Shown here: positions 54,190-64,000 of the stretch, in pieces
How the letters are laid out: each line of letters opens with the position of its first letter
Position numbering within the stretch: the first letter of the stretch is position 1
Assembly (NCBI RefSeq): GCF_949987515.2
Contig: NC_082683.1
Coordinates: forward strand, 101,853,918 to 101,917,917
Length of the DNA stretch: 64,000 nt
From: Delphinus delphis
Lineage: Eukaryota; Chordata; Mammalia; Artiodactyla; Delphinidae
Direction of reading: 5' to 3'
The notes under the pieces: generated by a model
Databases searched by the model: none
The model's input: only the letters and a program-made list of their open reading frames with translations
What the model was told of the DNA's origin: nothing
Position numbers and translations under genes: made by a program

Positions 54190-55115
54190 CTGCAGAGGCC
54201 CAGTCTGGCGGCCCCTCTCTTGCAGCTCAGGCAAAGACAGCGCTGTCTCTTCTGGGAAGAATGGAAATGATTTGTGTGCAAGGGTATGCACCCTGGGGTG
54301 GGCTGGGGTGTGGCTTGCGGTAAGGCACTGTCTTTGCCCTCCTTCCTGCTGGTAGACGTCTGTCTCACCTATCAGCCTTCCCGTTAAGACTTGAAATGGA
54401 CATTTCAGGACTCGAAATGGGAGCAGGCATGTACTGAGTCTGCGTGCAGGGGCTTGGCAGGATGAACTGGGAACCCTAGAGCAGTCCCCGTCTCCCGCCA
54501 AGACATGCATGCTTGAATAGTTTGTAGAAGTTTAGGTAAATACAAACTCTCATGTTCCTGAGCTGTACAAATCCCACTCCACAAATGCTTCAGAACCAGC
54601 CTGCGGGGCATTGTCCCATGTAAAGGAATGCTTTCTTTGTTAAATCTTTTAATCCTACTGTCTCTTTTCTTGCCTACTCCCCTACATTCCCACAGATTCC
54701 TAGGGAGCCTTCTCTCTGGTCCGACACAGATTTATCCAGCTGGAACCAGCTCAGGTCCCAGAACAATTGGAAAGCAATGGGCTAGAGTGGTTTCTGTCAA
54801 TTGCCCAAAGACAAACACTAGACATGGGCGGAGCCTGGCTTCAAAACTAGGTCCAAGGTTGGGGACAGAAAGTCCCCATGGGCCACTCCTGGGGGCTGCT
54901 GGCTGAGACACCCAGCCCAAACTCTCCGTCGGTCCTAGGACCTGACCTGTCTGACCCCGGACCCTTCTTGCCCGCCACATGACTACCTCCTGGGTGTCCC
55001 CAAGAGGGACCTTGATTGTCCCAGGCCAACCTCCTCGGGTGCCTAGGGTCTCCTCACCCTGCTGCCTGGGCTCTGCTTGTAAACCCTCGTATCACCCTTC
55101 ATCAGCTGTGGATTT
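54190..55115. other. Unique sequence, nothing recognised
   Basis: No repeat or exon. Overlapping frames on both strands at 54.1-55.0 kb lack domains. Confidence 0.45.
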
Positions 55116-55119
55116 GGGG

Positions 55120-55235
55120 CTTTCTGAAAAGTAGGAACAGTATTTACTTCACATAATTATTGTGAAGTTTCAATTAGATAATACGTATAAACCACATAGT
55201 AGAGGCTCAGTAACTGTTAGACTCATTCTTTCTTT
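55120..55235 (+). mobile_element. MIR, 3' part
   Basis: ATTATTGTGAAGTTTCAATTAG, then ACATAGTAGAGGCTCAGTAAC are MIR tail in sense. Confidence 0.6.
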
Positions 55236-55284
55236 TTTCTGGGTAGTCTGATGCTCAAAACAGGCAACAAAAATTGTATCGAGT

Positions 55285-55868
55285 ATAAACTGTTGACTGA
55301 AAAAAAATGCACAACCTAAAAGTTGAGAATTATGTTTTGTTCAGCAGACATACTGAGAACTTAAGCCTGGGAGGCAGGATCTCAGATAGCTGAGAATTTT
55401 TGAGAATTACGTTTTATTCAGCGGACATACTGAGAACTTAAGCCTGGGAGGCAGGATCTCAGATACTTGTGAGGGACTGCTCCAAAGAGGTGAGGGAGGA
55501 GCCAGGATATATAGGAATTTTTGCAAAAAAAAAAAAATCAGGTAGTCAAAACATCAAAAGATGATTGTTTATTAAAGAAAACCAGACATCCCAAGTTAAT
55601 GAATTTAGTTAGTGCTTTTCTATGTATGGGAAGAAGCAAGAGTCTGGGCTCTTGAAATCATTCCTTTGATATGCACCTTAACTATCTGGGGCCAGTATCC
55701 TATTTTTTTCCATCCTGAATCCCCTCAGGGTATACAGCCGGGGGCAGCTGCAGTGGCTGATGGCTTGATAGTTGCAACATCCTGGCAGCTGCAGTGGCTG
55801 ATGGCTTGATAGTTGCAACATCCTTTGTTTACTGTTATGGCCGGTGACATTCTTTGTCCGCACTACTA
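55285..55868 (-). mobile_element. LTR-like repeat, copy 2 of 2, with two internal tandem duplications
   Basis: Same element as 47975-48492: TGTTGACTGAAAAAAAATGC, TCTGGGGCCAGTATCC, CATCCTTTGTTTACTG. It differs by two internal duplications. A 77-bp unit repeats from 55325 and 55402 (GAGAATTA-GTTTT-TTCAGC-GACATACTG). A 41-bp unit repeats from 55743 and 55784 (GGCAGCTGCAGTGGCTGATG). Class as an LTR is inferred. Confidence 0.65.
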
Positions 55869-55929
55869 TATGCAGAGATACACTAGAGGTTTCTACCTCT
55901 GAATCAGTCAACTAAATAATCAGAAAACC

Positions 55930-56330
55930 GGTGTTATGGGCTTACTCTGTGCCCAGTATAATAGTAAGAGCCATGACAAATTACAGTTATGTATGACGCA
56001 TGACACTGTCCCTTCCCAGGAGACTTGACTCTAGGGAGATGACGTTTACACAGAAAAAGTTAAATAACAACGTAAGACCTAACAATGCTGAAAGAACAAA
56101 TACATGAACCACGTGATGTGCACAGTTCACTGCTAAATGGGGTGGAAGGTCTAGCAGAGCAGAGGAGCCCTCGGGCTAGACATTTGGGGATCAGGAGACC
56201 ACATGGCGAGGACAGGAAGGGGGCTGGGGATCGCCAGTTACATAACTGGGGTTTTGGTTGTTGTAGTTCTGGTCAAGAGAAGAGGTTAAAACATGTAAAG
56301 TGGACCACACTGTAGAAAAGGTGGAACACT
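55930..56330 (-). mobile_element. LINE2-like fragment
   Basis: GGGCTTACTCTGTGCCCAG, then GACACTGTCCCTTCCCAGG, then AGAGGTTAAAACATGTAAAG. Diverged antisense L2. Confidence 0.45.
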
Positions 56331-56369
56331 TGGTGGATCAAGGGCCATGAGGTCCGTCGATTGGGTGAG

Positions 56370-56570
56370 ACAGTCCACTCCACCCCTTTATTGCTGGGCC
56401 GTCGGGAGCAAGTGACTTAACTTCCCTAAGTCTCACTTGCTGCGAACAGGAATAATAGTGGTTTCGACCTCATGGAGTTGTAAAGATTAAATATTTTCAT
56501 ATACGTTTATTAACATAGCATCAGGCACTTACGCATCAATATGAGTTAGGATTTATTATTATTAATAACA
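56370..56570 (+). mobile_element. MIR SINE
   Basis: GCAAGTGACTTAACTTCCC, then GGAATAATAGTGGTTTCGACC, then CATCAGGCACTTACGC match sense MIR. Confidence 0.75.
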
Positions 56571-57949
56571 TAAGGAGAAGTTATGGTATCGTTTTGGGGG
56601 AATGTAACTCATCCTAAGCCTGGGAACTCTTCTTGTTTGCTAGGAAAGAGGTGATGTCTGCTACAGTGTATGAATTAGAAGTTTTAAAAGTAGTGTTCAT
56701 ATTTTATTTCCTAATTTATTTGATTTGGAAATCTAAAACGCCAACCGCTCAAGAAAGGAAAACTCTTGAGCGTTTCACTCATCTCAAAACCCGTTTTCCT
56801 CCCATCCACCACAAGAGACAGTCCTTCGAAGATTCTGAGCGTATCCTAGGTCTGCAAGATGGGGCAGCACGGGGCAAGCCTGCCTTCTCAACCCAGCTAG
56901 TCGCAGCCTGGGACCTGGCTCTGGGGGTGTGGATTTCAGTCCTTCTCTTTCTTCTCCTGGCAAGACTTAGCAGAGGAGCTCAAAGAAATCAAGGCAGTTG
57001 TCTCTTGTCCATAAGGGGGAATGAGATTAGCAAGAATACTTGAAATCCACATTCCACCCAACCTGCTCCTTAAACAAACCTCCACTGTGATCGCTAACAG
57101 GCCCTAACATTGACTGATCGCCAGTCCTCTGCCTATGCCTGCTCTGGTGGGTGTATTAATGAGGAGAGCCAAAAGGCAGCTGGCACAGGGAGGGAAGAGG
57201 AAGAGTGAGGAGGAGTAAGAGGGTGTACAGATTGAACCATTTATCTATGAATAACTGAGAGTCAACTCTATTTGAAAATGGACTTTGATAATGTTTGGCC
57301 AGAGCTGGGCCCCAGGAGACTCCATTCTAGCCTCGTCATGGAAACCATGGGGCCAAAAGCCAGGCCTGCAAGGTGCTTTTCTAAATGGCAACATCTGCTG
57401 CTATCATTACCCACAGGAAGGTGTTTCAGGGGGACAGTAGCCCCTGTGCAGTCTTTCAGCCATATTGCCATGAGAAGGGAAAGGCTCTGGGACCAGGACC
57501 CACATAGCCCCAGAGGACAGTGGTTTTCCAACAGTTCGATCCACCAGCATTGGGAAGGGCAAGTGAGCTGGGCCTTTGGCTTAAAGGCTGTGAATTTTGG
57601 AGACTTGGAAAGGGGATTTGCAGCTTGCTTTGGATTTTCTTTGAAAAAGAATCCTATTTGATAAACTTTGATGAGAATTAAGTTCAATCCTATTTGATAA
57701 ACTTTCATGAGAATTAAGTTGAGGGCAGGCATGCTGTTTGCTGCAGGTAGAGACTCACCGTCTCTTTGCCATGGTGGCACAGAACCTCCATTGTGAGTGA
57801 ACCAGAGGGCTGGGTCACATTCATTTGTATCGGTGAGGGTGGCAAGTTGGGTCTGTCTGAACACTCAGTCTGCAAATTCACTAACTAAGGGGTTGTTTAC
57901 TTCTTTAGTCTGTGGTGTCACCTCATTCATCCAGAAAGAGGCTGTCGGG
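56571..57949. other. Unique sequence with a 36-bp tandem duplication
   Basis: No gene is supported. A minus-strand frame of 198 codons (57268-57864) is the longest in the window and overlaps a 129-codon plus-strand frame. It shows no domain, and its frame survives a 36-bp tandem duplication (57650-57685 repeated at 57686-57721). An open frame of this length is not surprising by chance in 64 kb. An unnamed protein cannot be excluded. Confidence 0.4.
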
Positions 57950-58115
57950 GGGTTTGCAGGAGACAGACTGGGGCTCTATTTAAGCTATGTGACCCTAGCA
58001 AGTCACCAAATGCCTCTGAACCTCAGTTCCCTCCTCTATGAAGAAAAGGGCAAAAATGCTTCCACTCAGAATTCTTGGGAGGAATGTGTAAGACCAAAAT
58101 TCTTAGTGTTTCTCC
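57950..58115 (+). mobile_element. MIR SINE
   Basis: GCTATGTGACCCTAGCAAG, then CTGAACCTCAGTTCCCTCC, then CTATGAAGAAAAGGGC match sense MIR. Confidence 0.7.
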
Positions 58116-59665
58116 TAGGACCTGACCGACATCAGTCAATAACATTGTCTCCCCCTTACATACTCAGTGGTACCAGCATTTGTGGTCTCTTGACAAGGGG
58201 GACTCATCCCTTCTGAAGTGGAGAGTCTCGGGGCAGAAGCTGCTGTTGGCATAAAATCATCTCTAGAACTTTGCTGTTCTTTATTGTTCTTCATATCAAG
58301 TGGACGCCCAATATTTGAAGTCTTCGGGGCTTGCTCCTGAAGGAAGGTCAGAATACTTCTCTGCCTCTGAAAAAGAGCAGCTCAAATTCAAGGCAAGTGA
58401 AACCATGGAAAGCAACAAAATGCCACGGGAACCAGCTGGCTACTCCGACGGTCAAACCGTGAAAGTTGGGATAAGATAGCATTTTTCTCAGTCAGTAGGG
58501 ACGTGAAGCCAAACAGAGCTTATGGGACCCCCAGAATGAAGAGTGATCATTCCAGCCAGTTCTTCTGTTGATTCATGAAGAGCCTGGATGCAGAGTAAAC
58601 TTGTGAGAAGAAGTGATCAGGGCTTGAGTAGGTATATATACAAGGTTTGAGAGGGGAGGTCTTTCAGCCTGACCGGCCATTAGGAGAAGATGCTCAAAAG
58701 AGACAGTGATTCAGGGCTGGCAGCAAGGAAGTCTCCCACTTCACAGATTTACCATCCTGAATAATAATTCTATTATTGTTGAATTCTTCTAGTCATTTGG
58801 CTTTTGAGAGTTGTGGACCCCAGCCAAGAAGAGGCAGAGGAAACAGAACAGAGGGTGTTGCAGAGAAATGTGCAAGAAGTCCTTGTCCGCGAGGTCGCAG
58901 AGGGGCCCTGTTGGGAGCTGCCCTTGCCCAGAAGATGGTGTCAGATGGGAGAGTCGGGGTTCCTCAGACTCTACCCAGTGCCCTCCCACTCCCCGAGGTG
59001 CTGGTGAGGTAGCAGCCCCTCCTCCAGACTGGCTCCCCTCGGCCGAGCGTCTGTCTCCCTAGGGCAGCCAATGGAGGTGAGCTCATTTCCAGAACCCAAG
59101 AGGCGGCTGTGACCCCATCTTGCCAACTATTGTTGGAGTTGGCCGGTTGAAGCCAGGCTGGCACCAGGCCGGCCTCGTATCGGGCAGATCTGCTGACTCA
59201 ACTCCCTCTTCACCTAAACAAGCCCTGGGAGCTGGCATGCAGGGAGCAGCGCTGAGGAATCCGATGGCCGATGGCATGGGCCACCTGGCAGGGACTGACC
59301 AAGGCAGGTGGAGCAGGGGGCGGCGGTTTTCTGCAGGAGCTGTCCCCCACCTGCTAGCCCCAGTCCCACCTTCCGCTAACTGCACGGGGGACAGAAGTGT
59401 GTGCTTGCCCAAGGATTTCGGGGCTTCTTTCACAAGTAGAAACAAGCATCTCATGGGAGAGAGTGTTGCAACAGGAGAAATATATACTTCGCATGAGAAA
59501 AATGGATCACTTGAATAATCTTCAGAAATTATGCTTGGCGCATGGTACAGCTCAGTGGCTTAAAAAAAAAAGCCACATGTCAGTGTTTGAAAAATTAGTA
59601 CAGAGAGGGATCAAGAATAAAACAGACATGGCCCATAATCTCCTCTTCCCCACCATCAAGTAATA
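58116..59665. other. Unique sequence, nothing recognised
   Basis: About 1.5 kb without a recognisable repeat. Several overlapping open frames on both strands at 58.8-59.5 kb have no domain and no convincing splice context. GAGCAGGGGGCGGC at 59311-59324 vaguely resembles a CTCF core. Confidence 0.4.
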
Positions 59666-59669
59666 TCCA

Positions 59670-60260
59670 CAGACATTAAGGAAGACAAGTACTTGATTAG
59701 ATAATCTATACATACAAAAATGTACAAAATGAAAAGTGAAATCTCCCATCCCCTTACTTAGCCCTCTCGCAAGGGTGCCACTCTTAAGAGTTTATTTTGA
59801 TTTTTTCCCAGGGGAAAAAAATTTTTGTATATACCTACATATCTGCTCATGCTTAAATATTATTAACACACCAAAATAGCCTGAGGATTGCACAACTCTG
59901 CGGTCACTAGCCCCGTTGTGCTTTGTGGAGCCCTGATGGGGCTCCACAACGTGGATGGTGTCCACCAGGGTTATGCTCCGTGGTAAGAGTGTTGTTTCCA
60001 CTTCATAAGATATACCAGCATTCTTTCCAGATCAACACAGATTTATCTCTCTCTTTTTTTTTTAGTCTGACTTCATAGGTCCCATCATTTGGATGTACCA
60101 TAATTTACTCAACCAGTCCCTGTGGATGGATAATGTGTTCTCCCCCCACCCAATTACAAAAGTGCTTCAATTAATATCCTTGTGCAGATATCTTAGCAAA
60201 CCTTTGTGAGTATCCACAGAATAAATGCTTATTGCAGGATTCCTAAATCCACGAGTACAT
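59670..60260 (-). mobile_element. Old L1-like 3' region
   Basis: Antisense text shared with 21210 and 24301: ACAAAAATGTACAAAATG, then TTGGATGTACCATAATTTAC, CAACCAGTCCCTGTGGATGG, and AATTAATATCCTTGTGCAG. Confidence 0.5.
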
Positions 60261-61340
60261 GCACTTTAATTTTGTAGATATTACCTACTCAGTAACTTCA
60301 TTATAAGTAACAGCTACTCCAAGGAACAAAAGGGTTTCCCTGATTTAATCCACCCCCCCACAAAGTAAGGTGAAAGGGATTGACCTGACATTGGAACAGG
60401 ATCCCCTTATTACTACGCGCAGTGTTGAATGTGTGTGCACACAGGTTGGGTGAATAAGAGGGAGGTGAATTGATGAGGGAGAAGAATAAAAGAAATTCTT
60501 TGGAATTTAAGAAGGGCTGTCATCCTAACCACTGATAAGGAAAAAGGTAGACAAAGGGGTTATAAAAGCTGCACTTATAGTGTCACTCTATCTCAGCTAG
60601 AGCCTCCAAGTAGCCCAGAAACAAAGTGAAAGTTCACTCTGGGCTCCAGATTTTGAGGCGCCCTTGTTCCATGTGTGTTTCAGTTACTTACTGCAACTAC
60701 TCTAATGTTTTATTATGATCACTCAGGGTTCTGGGGTTTCACTGGGCTCTCACCTGGGTGGTTCTCACTTGGGGTCTCTCACGTAGCTACATTCCTATAT
60801 GGGCTATTGTTTCGATGGGAATTGCCCAAAGGAATTTGTAATTTTTTCCCCCAGCTTCCTGTAGATCCCTATCCTCCGAAAGGGAGTGGGATGGAGGCTT
60901 GGCTATTCGTCTCTGGGTCAAACTAACTTAGAGGAATTTGTTGACTCAGGTAGCTGAAATGTCCAGGAATATTTTAGGAAGAGCTGGATCTAGTTGTTCA
61001 AAGAATGTCATTAGGAATTTGTGTCACTCCATCTCTCAAATTCAGTTTTCTCTCTCGACTTCTTTCTGAATAACGCCGCTAAGAGATTCAGGCTTAAGGT
61101 TAGCAACGCCAGGAGAAAGGAACCTTCTTGTGGCAGTAGCTTTAGCACCATCTTGAAGCTGTTGTTGGCCTGACATGGGTCATAGGCATGTCCTGTGGGA
61201 GGGGAGTAAATTACCCCACCCAGTGAAGGGCCGAGGCTGGGTCTGCTACCAACCTCTGGGTCTCAAGGTGGGACCAGACTCACCCAAACCCTGGGAACTG
61301 AGATGGAGGGTGAGGTAAGGTGGTTCCTTAAAATAAAAGT
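60261..61340. other. Mostly unrecognised
   Basis: 60700-60850 (CAGGGTTCTGGGGTTTCACTG, GGGGTCTCTCACG) resembles an old mammalian repeat that I cannot name. The rest shows neither repeats nor exons. Confidence 0.4.
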
Positions 61341-61344
61341 GGAA

Positions 61345-61503
61345 GAAGGGAGGCGCTGGAGCCCATCGAGTCCAGTCCCCAGCCCAGTGATGGAGTCCTT
61401 TCCACACCACCCCTGTAAACACTTAGAAATGATCCGTGATAGGAAGCATGCTCGCTGCCTTTGATAGCAATCTATTCCACTATTAGTCAGCTCTAAGCCT
61501 AAG
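61345..61503 (-). mobile_element. CR1/L3-type LINE, part 1
   Basis: Antisense CR1-like: CTGGAGCCCATCGAGTCC, then AATCTATTCCACTATTAGTC-AGCTCT. It resumes after a MIR at 61755. Confidence 0.55.
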
Positions 61504-61504
61504 T

Positions 61505-61745
61505 CATTTTAAAGTAAAATAAATACTAACACCTTCAGTGGTTCCTGTGTGTCAGGCACTGGGCTATGTACTTTACAGGCATTTTCCAATCTCTTTTTAT
61601 AATATTCCTGGGAAAAGATATACTATTGTTAGCTCCACTTTACAGAGGAGGAAATTAAAGCTAAAAGGCATTAAGTAACTCAGGTATTTCAAGGACAAGA
61701 TCTTCGTGGTAAACGTTTACACTGTGAGGGCTTGCCACACTATAT
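61505..61745 (-). mobile_element. MIR nested in the CR1/L3 element
   Basis: Antisense MIR: CCTGTGTGTCAGGCACTGGG, then TTGTTAGCTCCACTTTACAG, then GAGGAGGAAATTAAAGC. Confidence 0.75.
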
Positions 61746-61754
61746 GCCTTTACT

Positions 61755-62535
61755 CCTTGATTGTACTTTGGCCTGTTGGAGTCATTTGGCTAAGCTCTTC
61801 AAATAACTAGACAGCTATGACATAACTCCTAAGACTTGCGTCTTCTCAGGGAAGCATCCCTAGTACCTCCTTATATTCTGAATGTCAAAAAGCTTGCAGA
61901 GATTTCATTAAATGCCCTTCTCTGGGCACCCTCAGTGTCTCTCTTAATATGTGCTTGAAACCAGCCTGCTCCAATGGGGGTCTGGCCAGTGTGAAGTACC
62001 TTGGGACCCCCTTCTCTGGCTACCGTCTGTCAGCAGAACCTCAGACTATATTCGGGTCTTAAGGAGGCACATTCCACTGACAGCTTGAACTTGGAGTCAT
62101 CTTCCATTCTAAGGTCGTCTTCATCTACACTTCTTCTGAGTCTGCCCCGGTTATCAAGGGCAGGTAACTTTTGCAGCCTCAGGGGCAGGGCTTTGCCTTT
62201 GTCCTTGGTAAACTTCACCCTGTTCATTTATTGTCCCAGCCATTACTGGGGATTCTCATTCTGTCAATCTATACCTCACTCCTCTTGGGTCCTCTTCAAA
62301 TTCGATGAGCATGCATTTGTCCAAGTCAGAAGTTAAAGACACATTTGACAAAACAGAGGCATGAATGGCAAATGCCACTGGAGGCCTTCTTATGGACGTC
62401 CTGACTTATTAACAAATCCCACCAACCAACCATCACTCTCCCTTCAGTTCTCCACTCTTTTCTACAAGAGTTTACAAGAGATTTGTCAAATACTAAGGTT
62501 AACTGCTGATAAACCGTGTCCAAGGAGCTAGTACT
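61755..62535 (-). mobile_element. CR1/L3-type LINE, part 2
   Basis: Antisense CR1-like order: CTTCTCTGGGCACCCTCAG, GGGGGTCTGGCCAGTGTGAAG, TTGTCCTTGGTAAACTTCACC, and GATTTGTCAAATACTAAGG near the end. All frames are broken. Confidence 0.6.
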
Positions 62536-62569
62536 CTAATATCTCAAGAGGAAAAGAGTTTCACATTCA

Positions 62570-62800
62570 TTTATCCATTCAGTTATCTAATATTTCTTGA
62601 GTACTACCTCACTATTTATTAGGTGAGAGGCCCTGAACAAGCTGCTTAACCCACCTGTTCCTTAATTTTCTAATCTGTAAAATGGGGATAATAACCTCAC
62701 AGAGCTGCTGTAGAAATTTAATGAGATAATAGACTAACTGACTTAGAACAGCTCCTGGCACATGCTATGGTAAATGCTCAGTAAATCTAAAATACAGAGC
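62570..62800 (+). mobile_element. MIR SINE
   Basis: CTGAACAAGCTGCTTAACCC, then TAATCTGTAAAATGGGGATAA, TAACCTCACAGAGCTGCTG, and CAGCTCCTGGCACATGC follow sense MIR closely. Confidence 0.9.
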
Positions 62801-63153
62801 CCTGTCATGAAGCCATTAATGCTAGTTTCCCTCGCTTCTTGGTTCCTGTGTCAAATCCACTTCCACGTTTGTATTTTGTCCTTCTCAGGCCCCCCTCAGG
62901 TTCCTTGTTGGTTCAGATGAGGATCTGGTGCCTTCTCTTTTTCTCCCTCACTTTGGTTGTCTGTGGTTTTATCATCTTGGTGCCATTTTTAAGGTCCTCT
63001 TGTCATCCCTCTGTTCAGGTTTTCAAGTCCTTCCTGGCAGGTGCCTGCAGTTGCCCCTCTGAAGGCTCGTGACAGCTGCCTGCCAGGGAATGCTTGGCAG
63101 TCTCCCGCTGTTGGCCAGTTGTCAGCAGTGCCCTGAGGTGATTGCCTTACTTC
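62801..63153. other. Nothing recognised
   Basis: Pyrimidine-rich unique sequence. The frame at 62839-63072 contains a hydrophobic stretch but no family is recognised. Confidence 0.35.
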
Positions 63154-63392
63154 AAGACTCCTAAATGGGGGCTTCCCTGGTGGCGCAGTGGTTGAGAGTC
63201 CGCCTGCTGATGCAGGGGACACGGGTTCGTGTCCCGATCCGGGAGGATCCCACGTGCCGCGGAGCGGCTGGGCCTGTGAGCCATGGCCGCTGAGCCTGCG
63301 CGTCCGGAGCCTGTGCTCCGCAACAGGAGAGGCCGCAACAGTGAGAGGCCCGTGTACCACAAAAAAGAAAAAAAAAAAGACTCCTAAATGGG
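63154..63392 (+). mobile_element. Cetacean-type CHR SINE with perfect 16-bp target duplication
   Basis: SINE at about 63170-63376: GGCTTCCCTGGTGGCGCAGTGG, box B GGTTCGTGTCCC, GCCGCTGAGCCTGCGCGTCC, A-rich tail. AAGACTCCTAAATGGG occurs at 63154-63169 and 63377-63392. Confidence 0.97.
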
Positions 63393-63721
63393 ACCCCAGC
63401 TCTCATCCTCTCTCCCTTTCTGTTGGCCTTGATACTAGGACTGAGGATTTCCCTGCAAAGATTTCTCACATAAATGGATTTAAAGTCCGAGTAGTCCACC
63501 CAAGTCTCTCGCAGAAAGAGAGGCTCCAGCTCCCTGATAGACTGTATGGGAGGAGGGCTGGCAGTCATGCAATCTTCTTATCATTCCCAAGTGCTTTGAT
63601 AGGGCAAAGGACTGTCCCCCAGCCTCCCAGCCTCAGTCTCTTGGGCTCTCTCTTGACAGGGTACTTCTCACCTCAGAATCTGCAGCTCAGGAATCTGCCC
63701 CAGACAGTCTTTCTCCAATTT
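63393..63721. other. Nothing recognised
   Basis: Unique sequence between two SINEs. Confidence 0.35.
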
Positions 63722-64000
63722 TTTTAAATTTATTTATTTTATTCATTTATTTTATTTTTTGGCTGCATTGGGTCTTCATTGTGGTGCACAGGCTTGTCAT
63801 TGCGGTGGCTTCTCTCATTGTGGAGCACGGGCTCCAGGCACGCGGGCCTCAGTAGTTATGGCACACGGGCTTTAGTAGTTGTGGCTCATGGGCTCTAGAG
63901 CGCAGGCCCAGTAGCTGTGGCGCAGGGGCCCAGTTGCTTCACGGCATGTCGGGTCTTCCCGGACCAGGGCTCGAACCTGCATCCCCTGCATTGGCAGGTG
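63722..64000 (-). mobile_element. CHR SINE, cut by the window end
   Basis: A minus-strand copy from a T-rich tail through GGCTGCATTGGGTCTTC and CAGTAGTTGTGGCTC to GGGCTCGAACCTGC. The last few bases of the tRNA-like head lie beyond the window. Confidence 0.93.

Noticed and set aside
1..64000. A previously undescribed gene system, CRISPR array, operon or defence island
   Set aside because: The window is mammalian non-coding DNA dominated by transposable elements. No clustered genes or regular spacer-repeat structure exist on either strand.

Overview
The window is eutherian nuclear DNA, most likely from a cetacean (dolphin or whale lineage). The diagnostic signal is a set of tRNA-derived CHR-type SINEs on both strands. 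They include the form with a head reading GGCTTCCCTGGTGGCGCAGTGG and a GC-rich body with GCCGCTGAGCCTGCGCGTCC, which is typical of whales and dolphins. No Bov-A or BovB-type repeats were seen, which argues against a bovid. The assignment to cetaceans rests on recalled repeat families, not on a search.

I found no intact, functional protein-coding gene and no convincing exon of one, and no tRNA, rRNA or snRNA gene, CRISPR array, operon or bacterial-style feature. The window reads as intergenic or deep intronic mammalian DNA. The open reading frames present are chance frames or fragments of transposons.

Layout. 0-5 kb: a SINE, a HAL1/L1-like fragment, an old L1 and a 1.3 kb sense LINE2. 5-16 kb: mostly unique sequence with MIR, L2, a MaLR LTR, a CR1/L3 end, and a SINE with perfect 11-bp target duplications inside an L2. 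14.6-15.0 kb: an unmasked AT-rich block that could be a conserved non-coding element. 16-23 kb: old repeats, a small hAT element with an 8-bp duplication, and a roughly 19-bp minisatellite. 23-29 kb: a dense LINE1 nest with several datable insertions. It holds the most unusual object here, at 24661-25158: the 5' end of a KRAB zinc-finger mRNA joined to the 3' part of a SINE and inserted as one unit into an L1. It also holds an L1 with an inverted 5' part. 30-38 kb: largely unique sequence with L2, SINE, L1 and a (CA)20 tract. 38456-39752: a nearly complete mariner transposon, TA-flanked, with a broken transposase. 39.8-41.6 kb: an L1 with recognisable ORF2 C-terminus, interrupted by an over-long SINE. 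42-64 kb: unique sequence with MIR, L2 and L1 pieces, two solo LTRs of endogenous retroviruses with 4-bp duplications, two copies of an LTR-like repeat, a CR1/L3 element split by a MIR, and two more SINEs, one cut by the window end.

The elements form a stratified record rather than a gene system: old MIR, L2, CR1 and MER5 copies, then L1 and LTR insertions and the mariner, then CHR SINEs and young L1 pieces with clean target duplications.
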